Source: Sitta carolinensis (lineage: Eukaryota; Chordata; Aves; Passeriformes; Sittidae). From it: a stretch of 64,000 nucleotides of DNA. The DNA lies in the NCBI GenBank assembly GCA_032173965.1, contig JAVUNC010000005.1, forward strand, positions 42,766,501 to 42,830,500, read 5' to 3'. Position 1 is the first letter of the stretch. Each line of letters opens with the position of its first letter. Shown here one piece after another: positions 43,501-53,545 of the stretch. Below the pieces are notes generated by a model that saw only the letters and a program-made list of their open reading frames with translations, was not told the origin of the DNA and did no database searches. Made by a program: the position numbers and the translations under genes.

Positions 43501-44964
43501 GAATTTTTGCTGCTGGACATATTCCAGTTTTCTATCAGGGTTGATAGCAGGGTATATTCTTGTTGAAAAACATTACCAATTCTGATTGCTAAAAAAAAAA
43601 AAGTCCATTTCTTGTGTCACAGAAGATGGTCAGTCCCCCAGAGAAGTCAACACCAAAACAATCTCCCCTACACCCAACTCACATGCAGTAATACTCAGAT
43701 CAGAAAACTATCTCATGCTCATCTATTCATAACGTACATTTTGCAATTTCAGACTGAACAGATTATTTGATTAATATTCAAATACGATTAATTCCACTGT
43801 TATATAAATTTACCCCTCATTTTCATACCATGTCACATTTCTAGTAACAGCACTGTGTATAACATCTGAAATTGTGTCGGGCATTTCACAGTATTTTGCT
43901 TTCTCATGTAAGTTGAATTTCCCTCTCTAATACCTAATGCACAGAAATTTGTCCACCACTAATACTAATTCTTAAAAGTAAATGGTGGTAGACATTTTCT
44001 AAGAGAAGCACTGAGTGAATTCCTTCCATTTTCAAGTCACTGGCTAGTACTTGGAATAGCTATTCACTCAAGGAGTCATTACTTTCTCCTGTTACTCAAA
44101 TGCAATCTTCACTTTCCAAAGCTGCCTTCATACCAGGGCTACCATCTTCTCAATGTCATAGAACCATAGAATAGTTTGGGTTGAAAGAGCCCTTTAAAGG
44201 CTTTAGTTCAAAGGATAAATCCTTTTAGAATTAGTCCAATATCTAATCATAGAAATTCAGAGACAATTAAACTTCTGTGATCAGACTATCTGGACTAGCA
44301 GGGAAAATTAAGTTATGTATTTGAAATTATCTCTCCATCACTCCCTGTCCTCATACCTGGATGTCAGCAAACATAGACCTGAATGCTCTTAGTATGATAA
44401 TAGAAACTGAAATTCAGTTGGCAGCACATGGCAGGGGGACAGAAGTTGTGATGCTGACAGGACTGGAGCTGTCTTAATCAGAAAAATGAGGAGCCCAAAT
44501 TACAGGGACAGCATTAAGCTAATGAATAAGCATTAAACAGAAAGGGGTGAAATAGCCTGCAACAAACTTCACCATTACAAGCAGAGCATTAAAATCCTAC
44601 CTTCCAACCAAAAATAGAAATACTCACTGGAAATCCCTGACCCCAGACACAGATTCCAGCAGATTGTGGATCCACAGATTGGCCTGAACAACTGGGAGAG
44701 TCTCAGTTGTGGGATAGTTCATGTTTCCTTCAGCAGTTATGAGCACAAGCCTGAAGAGAGGCTAAATAAAACTAAAGGTTCTCTATGTTTATGCATCTAA
44801 CTCGCTGCAATTTTTTTTAGGTTGTCTTGGTTTACAAATATTTTTTCTTGTTACAGAAAGCATGGATGTCACAGATAGAAACAGCAATCTCCAATTATAC
44901 CACACAACATGAAACCAAGAAAAACACTGCTTTCTGCTTCCCTGTTGAATCCTCTGAAATTTAA
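15783..44964 (+). CDS. PLEKHG7: PLEKHG7, Rho guanine nucleotide exchange factor with DH and PH domains (14 exons found, three frame breaks)
   Basis: This Dbl-family gene is expected to exchange GDP for GTP on Rho GTPases through its DH domain, with the PH domain placing it at membranes. Exons joined are 15783-16514, 23004-23131, 24374-24414, 27363-27513, 29435-29530, 31736-31831, 33114-33227, 34955-35129, 36516-36631, 37425-37518, 37987-38066, 39347-39505, 43227-43324 and 44857-44964. All introns are GT-AG and the phases agree at each junction. The DH domain spans about residues 325-515, with [15 protein letters not shown] at its start and [16 protein letters not shown] as the conserved third block. 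The PH domain spans about residues 570-710 and ends in a helix carrying the usual tryptophan ([12 protein letters not shown]). The C-terminus ends ESSEI, as I remember for human PLEKHG7. As given the exons total 2188 bases and contain three single-base frame breaks; corrected length is 2187 bases, 728 residues. The gene is convergent with EEA1, as in human. The start codon is uncertain, because upstream exons may be missing. Confidence 0.9.
19925..20220 (-). mobile_element. CR1 LINE 3' end fragment, antisense
   Basis: CACAGAATCACAGAGTGGAT followed by AAGGTTGGGAAGGACCACAG is the reverse complement of the CR1 3' end. Similarity fades after about 20060, so the right edge is approximate. Confidence 0.8.
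20261..20300 (+). repeat. 20-base tandem duplication
   Basis: Two units, 20261-20280 and 20281-20300, differ at one base. This is a small local duplication inside the intron. Confidence 0.85.
20748..20773 (+). repeat. Poly-A run of 26 bases
   Basis: An uninterrupted A tract. No retroposed gene body is recognisable on its 5' side. Confidence 0.9.
23004..23131 (+). CDS. PLEKHG7: PLEKHG7 exon 2 of those found
   Basis: The exon begins after ttgcatcccacag and ends at GCA-G before GTCAGA. It is 128 bases: one base completing an Arg codon, 42 codons and one base carried on. It encodes a basic run ([20 protein letters not shown]) and then a hydrophobic, tyrosine-containing stretch, all upstream of the DH domain. 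Entry phase 2 and exit phase 1 match both neighbours. Confidence 0.85.
24374..24414 (+). CDS. PLEKHG7: PLEKHG7 exon 3 of those found (41-base micro-exon)
   Basis: A very short exon between ttccccattag and GTGAGT. With the carried G it reads [14 protein letters not shown], a basic motif with a WPF core of the kind found just before the DH domain in PLEKHG proteins. It exits in phase 0, so the following exon should have a length that is a multiple of three if it also exits in phase 0. Confidence 0.8.
27363..27513 (+). CDS. PLEKHG7: PLEKHG7 exon 4 of those found: start of the DH domain, with a one-base frame break
   Basis: The acceptor is cttcaatcaatag and the donor ATG|GTAACG. Both boundaries are phase 0 but the exon is 151 bases, one more than a multiple of three. 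The first part reads [20 protein letters not shown] in the frame entering from the previous exon. The second part reads [18 protein letters not shown] and then the first DH helix in the frame one base later. The later frame is closed upstream by a TAA at 27385-27387, so the switch lies between there and about 27430; the CC at 27423-27424 is the simplest site. Read without a shift, translation stops in the next exon at 29467-29469. Confidence 0.85.
29435..29530 (+). CDS. PLEKHG7: PLEKHG7 exon 5 of those found: DH domain
   Basis: A 96-base, 32-codon exon with phase 0 at both ends. The acceptor is ttttgtctttaaag and the donor AAG|GTGAGT. It encodes [10 protein letters not shown] and then [20 protein letters not shown], the early DH helices typical of PLEKHG5/PLEKHG7. 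Confidence 0.92.
31736..31831 (+). CDS. PLEKHG7: PLEKHG7 exon 6 of those found: DH domain
   Basis: A 96-base exon, phase 0 at both ends, between tccccttacttag and ATG|GTAACA. It encodes [16 protein letters not shown] and then a polar stretch ending SVLRM, a mid-DH helix and loop. Confidence 0.88.
31832..33113 (+). other. PLEKHG7 intron between exons 6 and 7 of those found
   Basis: No repeat or extra exon recognised. Confidence 0.6.
33114..33227 (+). CDS. PLEKHG7: PLEKHG7 exon 7 of those found: DH domain
   Basis: A 114-base exon (38 codons), phase 0 at both ends, between ggtttttctgcag and AAG|GTAAAG. It encodes [18 protein letters not shown] and then [11 protein letters not shown], the DH stretch before conserved block 3. 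Confidence 0.92.
33976..34054 (+). repeat. 41-base tandem duplication
   Basis: The unit at 33976-34016 begins ACATTGCATGTTCCATGAC and is repeated from 34017 for 38 bases before diverging. The near-identity of the copies suggests a recent event. Confidence 0.9.
34267..34798 (+). mobile_element. Solo LTR of an avian ERVL-like endogenous retrovirus
   Basis: The 532-base element begins TGTCCTTGGCTTGGCTGGG and ends TATGCCA, so it has TG and CA ends. It is flanked by the 5-base direct repeat AGAGC at 34262-34266 and 34799-34803, the expected target-site duplication. The body has the avian LTR features GATAGTGTTAATTTTGTTCC, GATAACACACTGATGTTTAT and a TATA-like ACATAAA near 34533. No internal retroviral gene remains, so this is a recombined solo LTR in the PLEKHG7 intron, on the same strand as the gene. 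Confidence 0.85.
34955..35129 (+). CDS. PLEKHG7: PLEKHG7 exon 8 of those found: DH conserved block 3
   Basis: The exon follows gtcttcagcag and ends ATA-A before GTAAGT, a consensus donor. It is 175 bases, entering in phase 0 and leaving one base. [20 protein letters not shown] is followed by [11 protein letters not shown], the hallmark that packs against the GTPase in Dbl proteins, and by a charged helix. A solo LTR ends 156 bases upstream. Confidence 0.95.
36516..36631 (+). CDS. PLEKHG7: PLEKHG7 exon 9 of those found: end of DH and DH-PH linker
   Basis: The acceptor is cacacatttcag and the donor GAG|GTAAGC. The exon is 116 bases: two bases completing the split codon and 38 codons. It encodes [20 protein letters not shown] and then [10 protein letters not shown], the linker that leads into the PH domain. 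Confidence 0.92.
37388..37417 (+). repeat. CT-rich microsatellite at a splice acceptor
   Basis: An imperfect (CT)n run followed by six Ts, ending a few bases before the CAAG acceptor of the exon at 37425. It is the only pyrimidine tract available to that acceptor. Confidence 0.75.
37425..37518 (+). CDS. PLEKHG7: PLEKHG7 exon 10 of those found: start of PH domain
   Basis: A 94-base exon after gggtcaag and before G|GTAATG. It encodes [15 protein letters not shown], the first PH strand. A CT-rich simple repeat (about 37388-37417) lies just upstream and probably supplies the pyrimidine tract of the acceptor. Confidence 0.9.
37987..38066 (+). CDS. PLEKHG7: PLEKHG7 exon 11 of those found: PH domain
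   Basis: An 80-base exon between gttttccttctcag and AAG|GTAATA. It encodes [20 protein letters not shown] and a basic tail, the paired PH strands ([13 protein letters not shown]) found across PLEKHG proteins. It exits in phase 0. Confidence 0.93.
39347..39505 (+). CDS. PLEKHG7: PLEKHG7 exon 12 of those found: PH domain, with a one-base frame break in a G run
   Basis: The exon lies between tctatttctag and ACA-G|GTATGT. The entry frame reads [19 protein letters not shown] and then meets a TAG at 39443-39445. The frame needed by the next exon reads [19 protein letters not shown]. The shift falls at the six-G run 39424-39429, where one base appears to be missing. Entry phase 0 and exit phase 1 require a length of 3n+1, but the exon is 159 bases, one short. 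Confidence 0.85.
39506..43226 (+). other. PLEKHG7 intron containing a long CR1 copy
   Basis: A 3.7-kb GT-AG intron. Its middle kilobase is CR1 (listed separately). The rest shows no exon. Confidence 0.6.
40260..41336 (+). mobile_element. CR1 LINE, 3' kilobase including reverse-transcriptase C-terminal region and 3' UTR
   Basis: It reads GTGAGGTTCCCCAGGGCTCA, GGCCAAGCAGCCCAATGGC, CTTGGCACTGGTGAGGCCAC and GTCCAGAGAAGAGCAGTGA. It then gives the standard CR1 3' UTR (AACAGGCTGCCCAGGGAGG) and a decayed ATTCATTGATTCA end. Open frames over this stretch (40230-40424, 40552-40749, 40950-41243) are fragments of the dead CR1 frame or chance. The 5' edge is approximate. Confidence 0.92.
43227..43324 (+). 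CDS. PLEKHG7: PLEKHG7 exon 13 of those found: PH domain
   Basis: A 98-base exon between catttttccacag and AAG|GTAGGT. After the split Val codon it reads [20 protein letters not shown] and then a glutamine-rich helix start. The phases match both neighbours. Confidence 0.93.
43325..44856 (+). other. Last PLEKHG7 coding intron
   Basis: A 1.5-kb intron with a small CR1 tail at about 44157-44225. No other feature is seen. Confidence 0.6.
44157..44225 (-). mobile_element. CR1 LINE 3' tip, antisense
   Basis: TCATAGAACCATAGAATAG followed by TTTGGGTTGAAAGAGCCC is the reverse complement of the CR1 3' end. Only about 70 bases are recognisable. Confidence 0.75.
44857..44964 (+). CDS. PLEKHG7: PLEKHG7 last coding exon
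   Basis: The acceptor is ttcttgttacag. It encodes [12 protein letters not shown], the C-terminal PH helix with its tryptophan, then a polar tail ending PVESSEI and a TAA at 44962-44964. The ending agrees with my memory of the human protein. Confidence 0.93.
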   Translation, partial: KAWMSQIETAISNYTTQHETKKNTAFCFPVESSEI

Positions 44965-45144
44965 TAATGTTGGCATTGCACTGACAGAGCCAGTGGAAGA
45001 CTATTGTGGTAATTATTACCACAATAATATAGTTATTTCTTTCAGAATGCCTTAGGTGTCTGACGCTAAGAGATTTCTGACTTGACAAAAGTAAGCTTAG
45101 TCCACATCATGTAGGAATAATTGGCGGAGGAGAACTAGCCATGC

Positions 45145-45150
45145 AATAAA
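45145..45150 (+). terminator. Candidate polyadenylation signal of PLEKHG7
   Basis: This is the first canonical AATAAA I see on the + strand after the PLEKHG7 stop, 181 bases downstream. That would give a short 3' UTR. There is no transcript evidence in hand. Confidence 0.45.
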
Positions 45151-45429
45151 TGTATCATTCCTAGATGCTTCTTTGCTTCACCTAGGGAAGGCCCTTGCCA
45201 CCCAGGGAAGCTTTAATAGAGCTTGTCATTTCCTAGAAAGCATGACAGGGGAAAAAATCCTATGTTGATAAGGACAACTCATTCACCAGAGAAGTTTAGA
45301 AGGGTTATTGAATCATTCAAACTGTATTAATAAATTTCATTACATTAGAATGGTGTAGCCATAGCTTCTGATATTTATCTCTACCCATTAACCTATAATA
45401 CCACAAGATAGGTTTTGCATTAATACTGA

Positions 45430-45430
<1 letters not shown>

Positions 45431-45460
<30 letters not shown>

Positions 45461-45461
45461 C
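45431..45461 (+). repeat. TG/TA dinucleotide microsatellite
   Basis: A short (TG)n runs into (TA)n. It explains the low-complexity open frames on both strands around it. Confidence 0.9.
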
Positions 45462-48068
45462 ATATGTATGCACTTACCTGGTCCAGTGCTCTCCAGATAC
45501 AGCCTGGCCACTGTGATACCCAAATTCCTGCTCTTCCCCTATGCCTATCATGGGCAAGTTTTTGTCACAGCTTCCTGGGAAAGTAACAGCCACTGGGCTC
45601 CATGCCAAGTGGTGAATGTGTGAAACAGGAGGGCAGAACGGTGCAGATGGCTCTGCACCAGGGCATCACACAAGCTGCCAACACCTTGCCACAACGTGGC
45701 TGACAGAGCTGTGCTGCATCTCCCCAATCCCATGCTCAGCTGCACACTGCATCACACCAAGGGTTCACCAGAAACTCACAGCACCCTGAAACCAGTGCTG
45801 ACAGAACAAAGGTATTTCAAGCCCAGAGAAGTCACACCTGACGGACTAAGGTCTGTGCTTTGTGTGCTGGCAGAAGGGAGAGGGTATTTCACTTTGTATA
45901 CTTTTTACCAAAACAACCTTTAGGCAAGTCTACTCACTTTACCAGACCAGCATGTCTCCAAAGAGGACAGCCCAGGGGAAGGAAGTATTTACATATAGGC
46001 TTGTCTTCACAGAGACACAAGTTCAATAGGTGCTCAGTAGCTCTTCTGTGGTGTCGAGAGAGATACCTCAGGAAGCAGTCAAGGCAGAAATTGACTCCCC
46101 AGTTCAAACTGCCTTTCAGAGAAGACCTCTCCTCTCCCTCTTTCTCCGTATCTACACAGAGCCCCTGCTTCAATAGCTAAACAATAAAAATAAAAATAAC
46201 TGGGTTGTTTGGTTGTGCCTCCATAATCCAGTAGTGGCTTTGTCACAGGACTGATCTCCCACATCAACCACCTGGCTTCTCTCTGAAAGTTCCACCCTGA
46301 AAGAGCTTTCCATTTCACAAGTGAGACCTTTATTGGTCTAAAAAATAAAACAAGTGCTACTTTTGAATTTTCCAGTTATGCCAACTCTCCAGCTGCATTG
46401 ACCATGATGTCAGAACACAGCCAGTGACAGAAGGACTTTCATTGAATGTGGGATACTTGGCAGCCTTGCACGGCTATTGGGAAAGGAAAGACTACTCTGA
46501 ATTTAACCTGTGAAAAAAATAGATTTGAAAAACAGTCATTACAGTCATTATTACTATGTCCTCAGATATGTGAATGCCTTTGTTGCAGCTCCCTGCAACT
46601 CTAAGAAACTGGAACATTTATCTTGTTCTTACATGTGTGGCTTCCCTACAGTTCATGTGTAAAACTATATATCCATCATTTCAAAGTAGCTCTCCTGTCT
46701 GAAATGGGGCAAGGTAGTTTTGAATTACATAACCTGGTCTATTAGAAAGGTCTAATTTTTTTTATTATTAATAATCATTCCTTTAACAGATTAGAAAACA
46801 AAAATGACATTTCAGCAACAATTCATCATAGTTTATACAGAATCCATTGATGCATGGTGTCACCTTCCCATTCAAATCCACAGCCACCTTTCAGATCAGA
46901 GCTAAAGAATTACAGTGGACATTGGACTAAATTCTTTCACAATGTAAGGCACAACTACGTGATCACAAGTAGTAAACACAAACACTGAAAACAGAACTTA
47001 AGAGAATAAAACTTCAATTAAAAAGAAATAAAACCAAAACAGACTCATGCAAAAAATCTATCTACACCAACCAAGATGGTATGATCCAGTTCAGAAGTAC
47101 AGTACTCTGTAAGTAAAACTGCAACATAAGTATTTTATAATACATTACTTCTAAATATGAAGTAAAAACTTATATTTTTTCCATTTATATTTTATACAAT
47201 TATACAGAAATTAAGCTGTATGAACAATATTCACATCTGCAATAATAAACTGATCATTAAAAGTGAGAAAAGAGGCAAATGAGACCATGGAATTTGTGGC
47301 ACGCATCCATTACAGAATACCATTCATTAAGTTCCCATCTCAAGTACTGAAGAAAAAAAACATGACTAAATGAATGGTACATTTGGTGACTGAGGCTATC
47401 TGTATCCAAATGACAAAGCTCCAAACAAAATTAGTTTAATTCTTATTAATTAGTTAAACTCTTTTAGTTTAAATTAGCAGACCATAATCATGAAAGCGTG
47501 TGGTTATAATTTATTTCCTGTCCAGCAGCTAAAGTTTGCAAGGTTGAAATTACAGAAGTTAAAGGAATTTAAGAGAATTTACAGTAACTTGAAACTGTTG
47601 GATATTTTCAAATACACATTAAAAAAAAAAAAAAAAAAAAAGGACAACTCTTTTTTGGTGATAAACTTTTGCAATTTTGGCATTCACTATAATTTTTACA
47701 TAACATGACAGTGAGAAAACCTTATTAATCTTACCTAATGTTTGAATTTCACACTGAGAGGTAGCTTAAATTAAATCCTATGCAATGGCATCAAATCAGG
47801 GGGGCAGGGAGTGTGACTATTTTTGTGTCTTTTTTCCTTTTCTTACAAAAAGTGACTATTTCTATACAAGCAGCATTTTGGACATATTATTACTATAAAA
47901 AGTTTGCTAACCCAGTGAGAGAGACGTTCTTTCAAACATCCCTTTTGTGCCAGGAATCAAGCTCCAGTGTGATACAATGGAGGACTTTGCCATAAAACCA
48001 ACAGCAGTAGCCTGGACCTGCCAGCACTGACCTGTTGTTATAGAACAATGAACATCCTTTCCCGGCCC

Positions 48069-48072
<4 letters not shown>

Positions 48073-48116
<44 letters not shown>
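48073..48116 (+). repeat. Poly-A run of 44 bases
   Basis: An uninterrupted A tract in the gap between the genes. Its length is unusual. The sequence on its 5' side is not recognised as any gene or SINE, so whether it is a retroposed tail is unclear. Confidence 0.9.
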
Positions 48117-48117
<1 letters not shown>

Positions 48118-51100
48118 CAGGAAATACAGACAAATTTGGTTTAAGAGTTAAGTTTCAGTCATAGGAGGAGGGAAAACTGGAAAATGTGCCTTCCAGGCTC
48201 CTGCTTTCATACAACATTGATCCAAAGGGGTAGCAGGGCTTCATCAGTCTCTAAATGCAGAGACACTCCTCTATCCACTGCATAGTGACTGCATGGTACA
48301 TGGAGAGCTACAGACAATAGGCAGAGTTTATTACATTACCTAGTACCTACACTCTTCATTACTGTGAACTTAAGTGGTATCTAATGTTCTCTCTAAACAT
48401 GCAAACTTTTTTATTCAGTGTCCCTTTAAAAATAAACAGAAAAAATACCTCAAAACCCACATTTCTGTGGCAGGACTTACATGCAATTATAGCTTGTTTT
48501 GAAAAGTACATCAATTAGTGCTTTTGGAGAGGCTATGTTTGGACAATAATTTTAAACCTATTCTAAAAGGGATGCTGAGGTCAAGACTTCAAAACCAAAG
48601 AAATGGACAACTGGCAAGATCCTTGCAAATACATAAAATTAATTCTTTTCTCATTTTATAATCTTGAAATTATGTCCTACAAAGACATGTGTGCGACTAA
48701 CATGGTTTTTGTTATATGTGCTTTCACATGATTATTATGTTTTTGGTAAAAGGAACTGTGAATGCAATTCTTCTGAGGGCCAAATGTATACAGTGAAAAA
48801 TACAGCTGATTATAAATCTGCTGCCCAGTGACTACAGCTAACACATGCAATGCACATGAGGCCATTCCACTTACTGTAGATTCTCTTAGACAGCAAAAAA
48901 AAAAAAGTACACAGTGCAAATGACAGTGCTTCCTAGTTCTGAGAATATGAGAGCAGGAAGGGTGGTACCTGGAAGAGTTAATTTATCAGTTTCAACATGC
49001 TCAAACCATGATATCATTCTTCATGGCATAGTTTAGATTCTATTTGAACTTCAGCTCCAGCATTTTTCTGACAATTGCTGAGTACTGGCCATAAATTTTT
49101 TTAAGTTTTGCAACAAGCATTTGTTCCCACTCTACAGTTAACAACACAGAAAAGCAGTGGAGTCTTCCAGGTCCCTTTATGAATGTCACTTCTCTTACAT
49201 TTAACATGAGAAGCTCAATTGTTCTGGCTCATGTAATACAAACACAGAGAGGTTACTTCATGCTTCTGCTCCCAAATCCCTTCTTGCTCCACTAATAAGA
49301 AAGCCTTTCCAGTGAGGATTCAGAAACAATCCTAATGGTCCCAAAGCCAAAACCAATAGTTATTAATTGTTCTTGTGTACCTTGTGCTACACACTCCATG
49401 GCAAGTTGGTTACTTGACACATTCCAAAAACAGAGGCAAAACCCCACATTTTTACCCTACAGCCTTGGACTCTTGTTCCAGAAAGTGAAATAAAGAGATC
49501 CTTCTAAACCTCTTCCCTCTGTTGGAAGCTCCAGCAGAAAATTCCTTTTGTCTCTTCATCTCCAGACAGCAACTTTTCCTACTGTGACTCATTACTTTTA
49601 TCCTCTTCATTCAACTTTTGCAGAGGGGAGAAGATTACATTGTGGAGTACATGGAGAGAAGAAATAAATAACAGTGAAGCAGAGCCAGCTAAGATCAAAA
49701 GCCTGCCACTGACCCATTGCTACCTGTATGATGTACTGCTGACATGAGGCCAGCGGGGAAAGTAGGATTTGGCGTTTGTGTGAGGCAAAAATGCAAGGGA
49801 CTGTAGGTCTTTGACTGGGAAGAGAGGTGTTGTCTCCAGAAAGTTAGAAGAGCTTCTCCCCACCCTCAGTAAGACTGTCCTTTACACATTTACAAAAGCT
49901 TCTGTAGCCTGTCTCTGCCCATGAAGCAGCTGGCCTCTCACATTCTGCTCTCGAAGCAATTCTGAATGTGGATGGAGTATCCTGCAGATGTGGCAGTTTC
50001 CAGAACAAAGTCCACACTTCACTGTCCCATTCCTGATGCCACAGTAATGACTAGTAATCAAAGGCTGCTTGAAGTTCCCACAAACCTACTGATTTGAGTG
50101 CTGGTTTTGCCATTATTTTCACCTCTTCCTCTACAGGCTGCTCCTCAGTGAATCAGAGCAATCTGTCTATTGCTAGAGGTTGTAAAAACACAAAACTGTA
50201 CATCCTCCAGTTCCAAGACAGTCTCTTCTGCCATTTTATTAGTTTTCCCTTCTGTTCCCGTGTCTGCAGTCTGAAAAATCAGTGAATTAAACTGTTTTGC
50301 CTGGAATCCTTTATTTTACTGTGGTAAAAGTCACCAGGCTTTTCACTTGGTTTCCCGTTACTTAGATTTTAAGGCAATGGAACAAAAAGCCCACATTCCT
50401 ACTGAAACATGCCCAACAAAACAGTCAGACTCTGAAAGCATATTTGTAAATACACAGCTTTTCACCTTCCATGTTCTCTTATTATGGGATCTTTTCTTGA
50501 GCTTGAACACAGCTTCCAACCTGACAGTGAAGCCAAGTATTATAGAGTTGGTATACCATCAACTTGTCAACAAATACTGACCAGCACTAAGAATTACAAC
50601 AACAAAAGAAAGAGTATAAGACCCGGCAATGGAGTCGTAAATTCACTCCAGTGAAAAGCTGTAGAAATCATGACCTATTGTGGCAGAATCAAAGGTCAAG
50701 CATGAAGCATTTCTACCCCACTGTTCCTCCAGATTTTAACAATCCTTCTTTCTACAAATGTGTGTTCAAAAAGCATTTCCATCCCCTCAAAAAGCTGGTT
50801 ATATAAACTGGCCAGCAAAAAGCAACTTTCAAAAATCAGGCAGGTTTTGCCCCTGAAGCTGAAGAGCTCCACACCAAGGTGTGATCTGCAGTCAACCAAC
50901 TGCACTGCTTCAGCAGCCTCCTGAGAAGGAGACAACTCTAGTTGTCTTTATGTAATGGCATCCCAAAGGGCTGAATTAAGAATAAGCCTTCCAGAGCTTC
51001 TGCAGTGGCAGAATCAAAAGCAAAATGTCTAAACACAACTGAATCTTCTAACCACTTTCCTGGCTCCCCTGAAAGATCTCCATCTTCTTCAGCCTCATGT

Positions 51101-53153
51101 GTTTTGATCTTAGGCAACTGTGGGAAGTTTCTCCCTTCCCTCTCAAAATCCCTCCTGTTCTATGTGGTTGCCCTTCACCCTAAGAACAGCACAAGGTTCT
51201 TGTGTGTTACACAAAAAGATGGAATGCATCTAGGCTGGAGCACTAGATGATGAACTGTCACATCTCTACTTTTCCCACATTTCTAAAGTCAGACAAAGAA
51301 AGATTCTAAAGCAAATTTTTTTTGTTTCTCTCACTAAACAAATAAATAGGAAAAAAATTCCCAGAGGCAGAGATTCTTTTCATATTTTCTATTCAAAAGA
51401 TTCATAGGCCAAACAGTTACACTGATGAGGAGAAAGAGGGAGTCCAGAGGCTCTGTTCATATGGAATTGTTGCAGCAGTTGTTTTGGTTTTTTTGAGCAA
51501 GCAACTCTCAAGTTCAAACCAGAAAAGCGGGTCAGTGCTTTGTATGAACCATAGCTGTAACCCAAACTATTTTACAGTGACAAGGACAAGTTAGATAATT
51601 CAGTTGGCTTTTGGGAAATAAGAACTGAATTTTAAGAAGACTCCTTGACAGTGCAAATGTAGAACTTGCTGGGTAAGTTAAAAGGGAATAATGAAACATA
51701 TAAATCACTATTTCTGGAGTAGAGAGATGAAGTTTCTTCATTTGACAGTTAATCAAGACAAGACATTTTTTATAAAGGAGACACTTCTTCATTCACATAT
51801 TCAGCAGTAACTAGATAAAAGCGAACAAATCTTCCTAATGATGAATAAACTACCATCATTGTGATAGAATTTGATTCCTTGACTCAGGAAAGAAGTAGGG
51901 GAATTCAGGACACAACCTTTTTCTCTGAGCAGCTGGCAAAATTTGGAAATATACTGAAGCATTTGAGGCGTGGAGAATTTATTAGGGTATTTAAGACAAA
52001 AAATTCCTCAATATTGGAAGGCATAACCCCTGCTTAGCAAAAAAGTGTTTTGAAATACCAGATACAAAGGGAAGAAAAGTTAGAGACAGGCAAGCAAAAA
52101 TGAAGAGGTGTAGACAAAATCACAACAAAAAAAAGTATGGAGCCTACATGAACTGTACAAGAAACTTCTGTTTCCAGTATAGAAAATCTGAATAAATATT
52201 TGTAGTCATACATATTGGCCTCTTAGTTAGAGTTGTTTGGCTTATAACAAAGCCAGTTTTCCATTTTAAGTATATAACTAACATAACACTTCATAGCCCC
52301 TGGTAATGGGGGCCAGATGGAGTAATGGAAAAGTGAGGTTTGTTAGGTGTAGCATGAGTACAGCTTCTTCCACCAGAAGCTGAGGGAAGGGACAGAAGAA
52401 AAGGCCAGAAAAACTACATCTGTCTCAAAAAATACTTTTTCTTAGTTGGATACCTGGCTTGGAAGGTCTGGATGTCCCTAGAAGAGCAGTGATCTCTCAG
52501 TGCTTCCAGAGTATGGGCAGGGGCAGAAATGTGCTACAGCTTCTACCAGCATTGTTTGTTTGCTTTTTAAAACCCACATGTAAGGGTTTTATGCATATTA
52601 AAATGTGTCAGCCAAATTCATAGAATCGAAATCAATCACTGTGGAATGAAACACTGTAATGTATCATACAATATTGCTACAATGTCAGATAAACTTTGTC
52701 TCATCATTTGTTTACAGATACTCTCTCAGAGACACAGACCCACTCACACACCAACTCAGCAGCACAGCATGTGTAAAGATGTTCCAGCACCCAAGTACTG
52801 GATAAGGACTTGAGTGCTGATATTACAAGTGGGCAAATAAAACTGAGTTGAAGTTGAGTCCAGCCATTACCCTTACTGTGGAGTTCAAACTTTAGACAGA
52901 AAAATGCAAGAACCAGAGAGATAGAAAAAAACCAAAATCACAGGGGGTTATAAAGACCATCAGATATGCAATCAAAAGCAACAATTAGTTATGTTTTTAC
53001 AGCAACAGTTGATACATAAAATCCTCACAAGTTTTTGCATCTTCCTTTTTCTTTGAAGGAAACAAGAATAAACTTCAATATCACATAAATGCTGTTTCTC
53101 TTGAACAAAAAAATAAAGGATAAAAAAATACATTGTTACTCCTCTGTTTAAAC

Positions 53154-53159
53154 TTTATT
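53154..53159 (-). terminator. Candidate proximal polyadenylation signal of EEA1
   Basis: An AATAAA on the - strand about 264 bases past the EEA1 stop. Mammalian EEA1 has a long 3' UTR, so distal sites further down (for example near 50310 or 46330, also tttatt on the + strand) are possible. Confidence 0.35.
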
Positions 53160-53422
53160 TACAAATAACTGGATATTTCTAATCTAGACATAAAAGCTCT
53201 TTCCATGATTAATGTCAGTAAGCTATGGATGATCTGAGCCCATATCTCACAAAAAAATACAATAGTTTTGCTCGGTATCAATAAACATTTTAAAATATAC
53301 TAGATTTTGCCAAGTGTTACAATCATTGTCCAAACTGAATAGTAGTCTGAGTGCTGAATGAAGTGCATCAACAGAAATAGTAAATTTTAGTGTAACATTT
53401 CTTTGTCACTCACGAAAGCCAG

Positions 53423-53545
53423 TTATCCTTGCAAGTCATTAAAGCAAGTATCACAGACTCGGACAGGCTTCTTGGAAGAAGGAGTTAAGGCATTCTTTGC
53501 TGAGCACTCGGCACAAAAGATATTTCCACACTGTCTACAGTGATG
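53423..53545 (-). CDS. EEA1: EEA1 last coding exon, FYVE finger C-terminal half
   Basis: A 123-base exon; the acceptor ends ttgcag. It begins [14 protein letters not shown], which completes the PI3P-binding basic patch and supplies four cysteines, and continues to [12 protein letters not shown] and a TAA at 53425-53423. The only difference from human that I recall in this exon is Thr for Ala in the final CxxC. Confidence 0.98.
   Translation of the reverse strand, partial: HHCRQCGNIFCAECSAKNALTPSSKKPVRVCDTCFNDLQG

Larger units (their letters stand above)
44965..53422. other. Gap between the stop codons of convergent PLEKHG7 and EEA1, including both 3' UTRs
   Basis: About 8.5 kb without a supported exon. 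The left edge should be PLEKHG7 3' UTR and the right part EEA1 3' UTR, of unknown length. It contains a TG/TA microsatellite and A runs at 47621-47641 and 48073-48116. Short open frames here look like chance. Confidence 0.55.

Noticed and set aside
52615..52645. CR1-like text (ATAGAATCGAAATC)
   Set aside because: Only about a dozen bases resemble a CR1 tip and the flanks do not continue the match.
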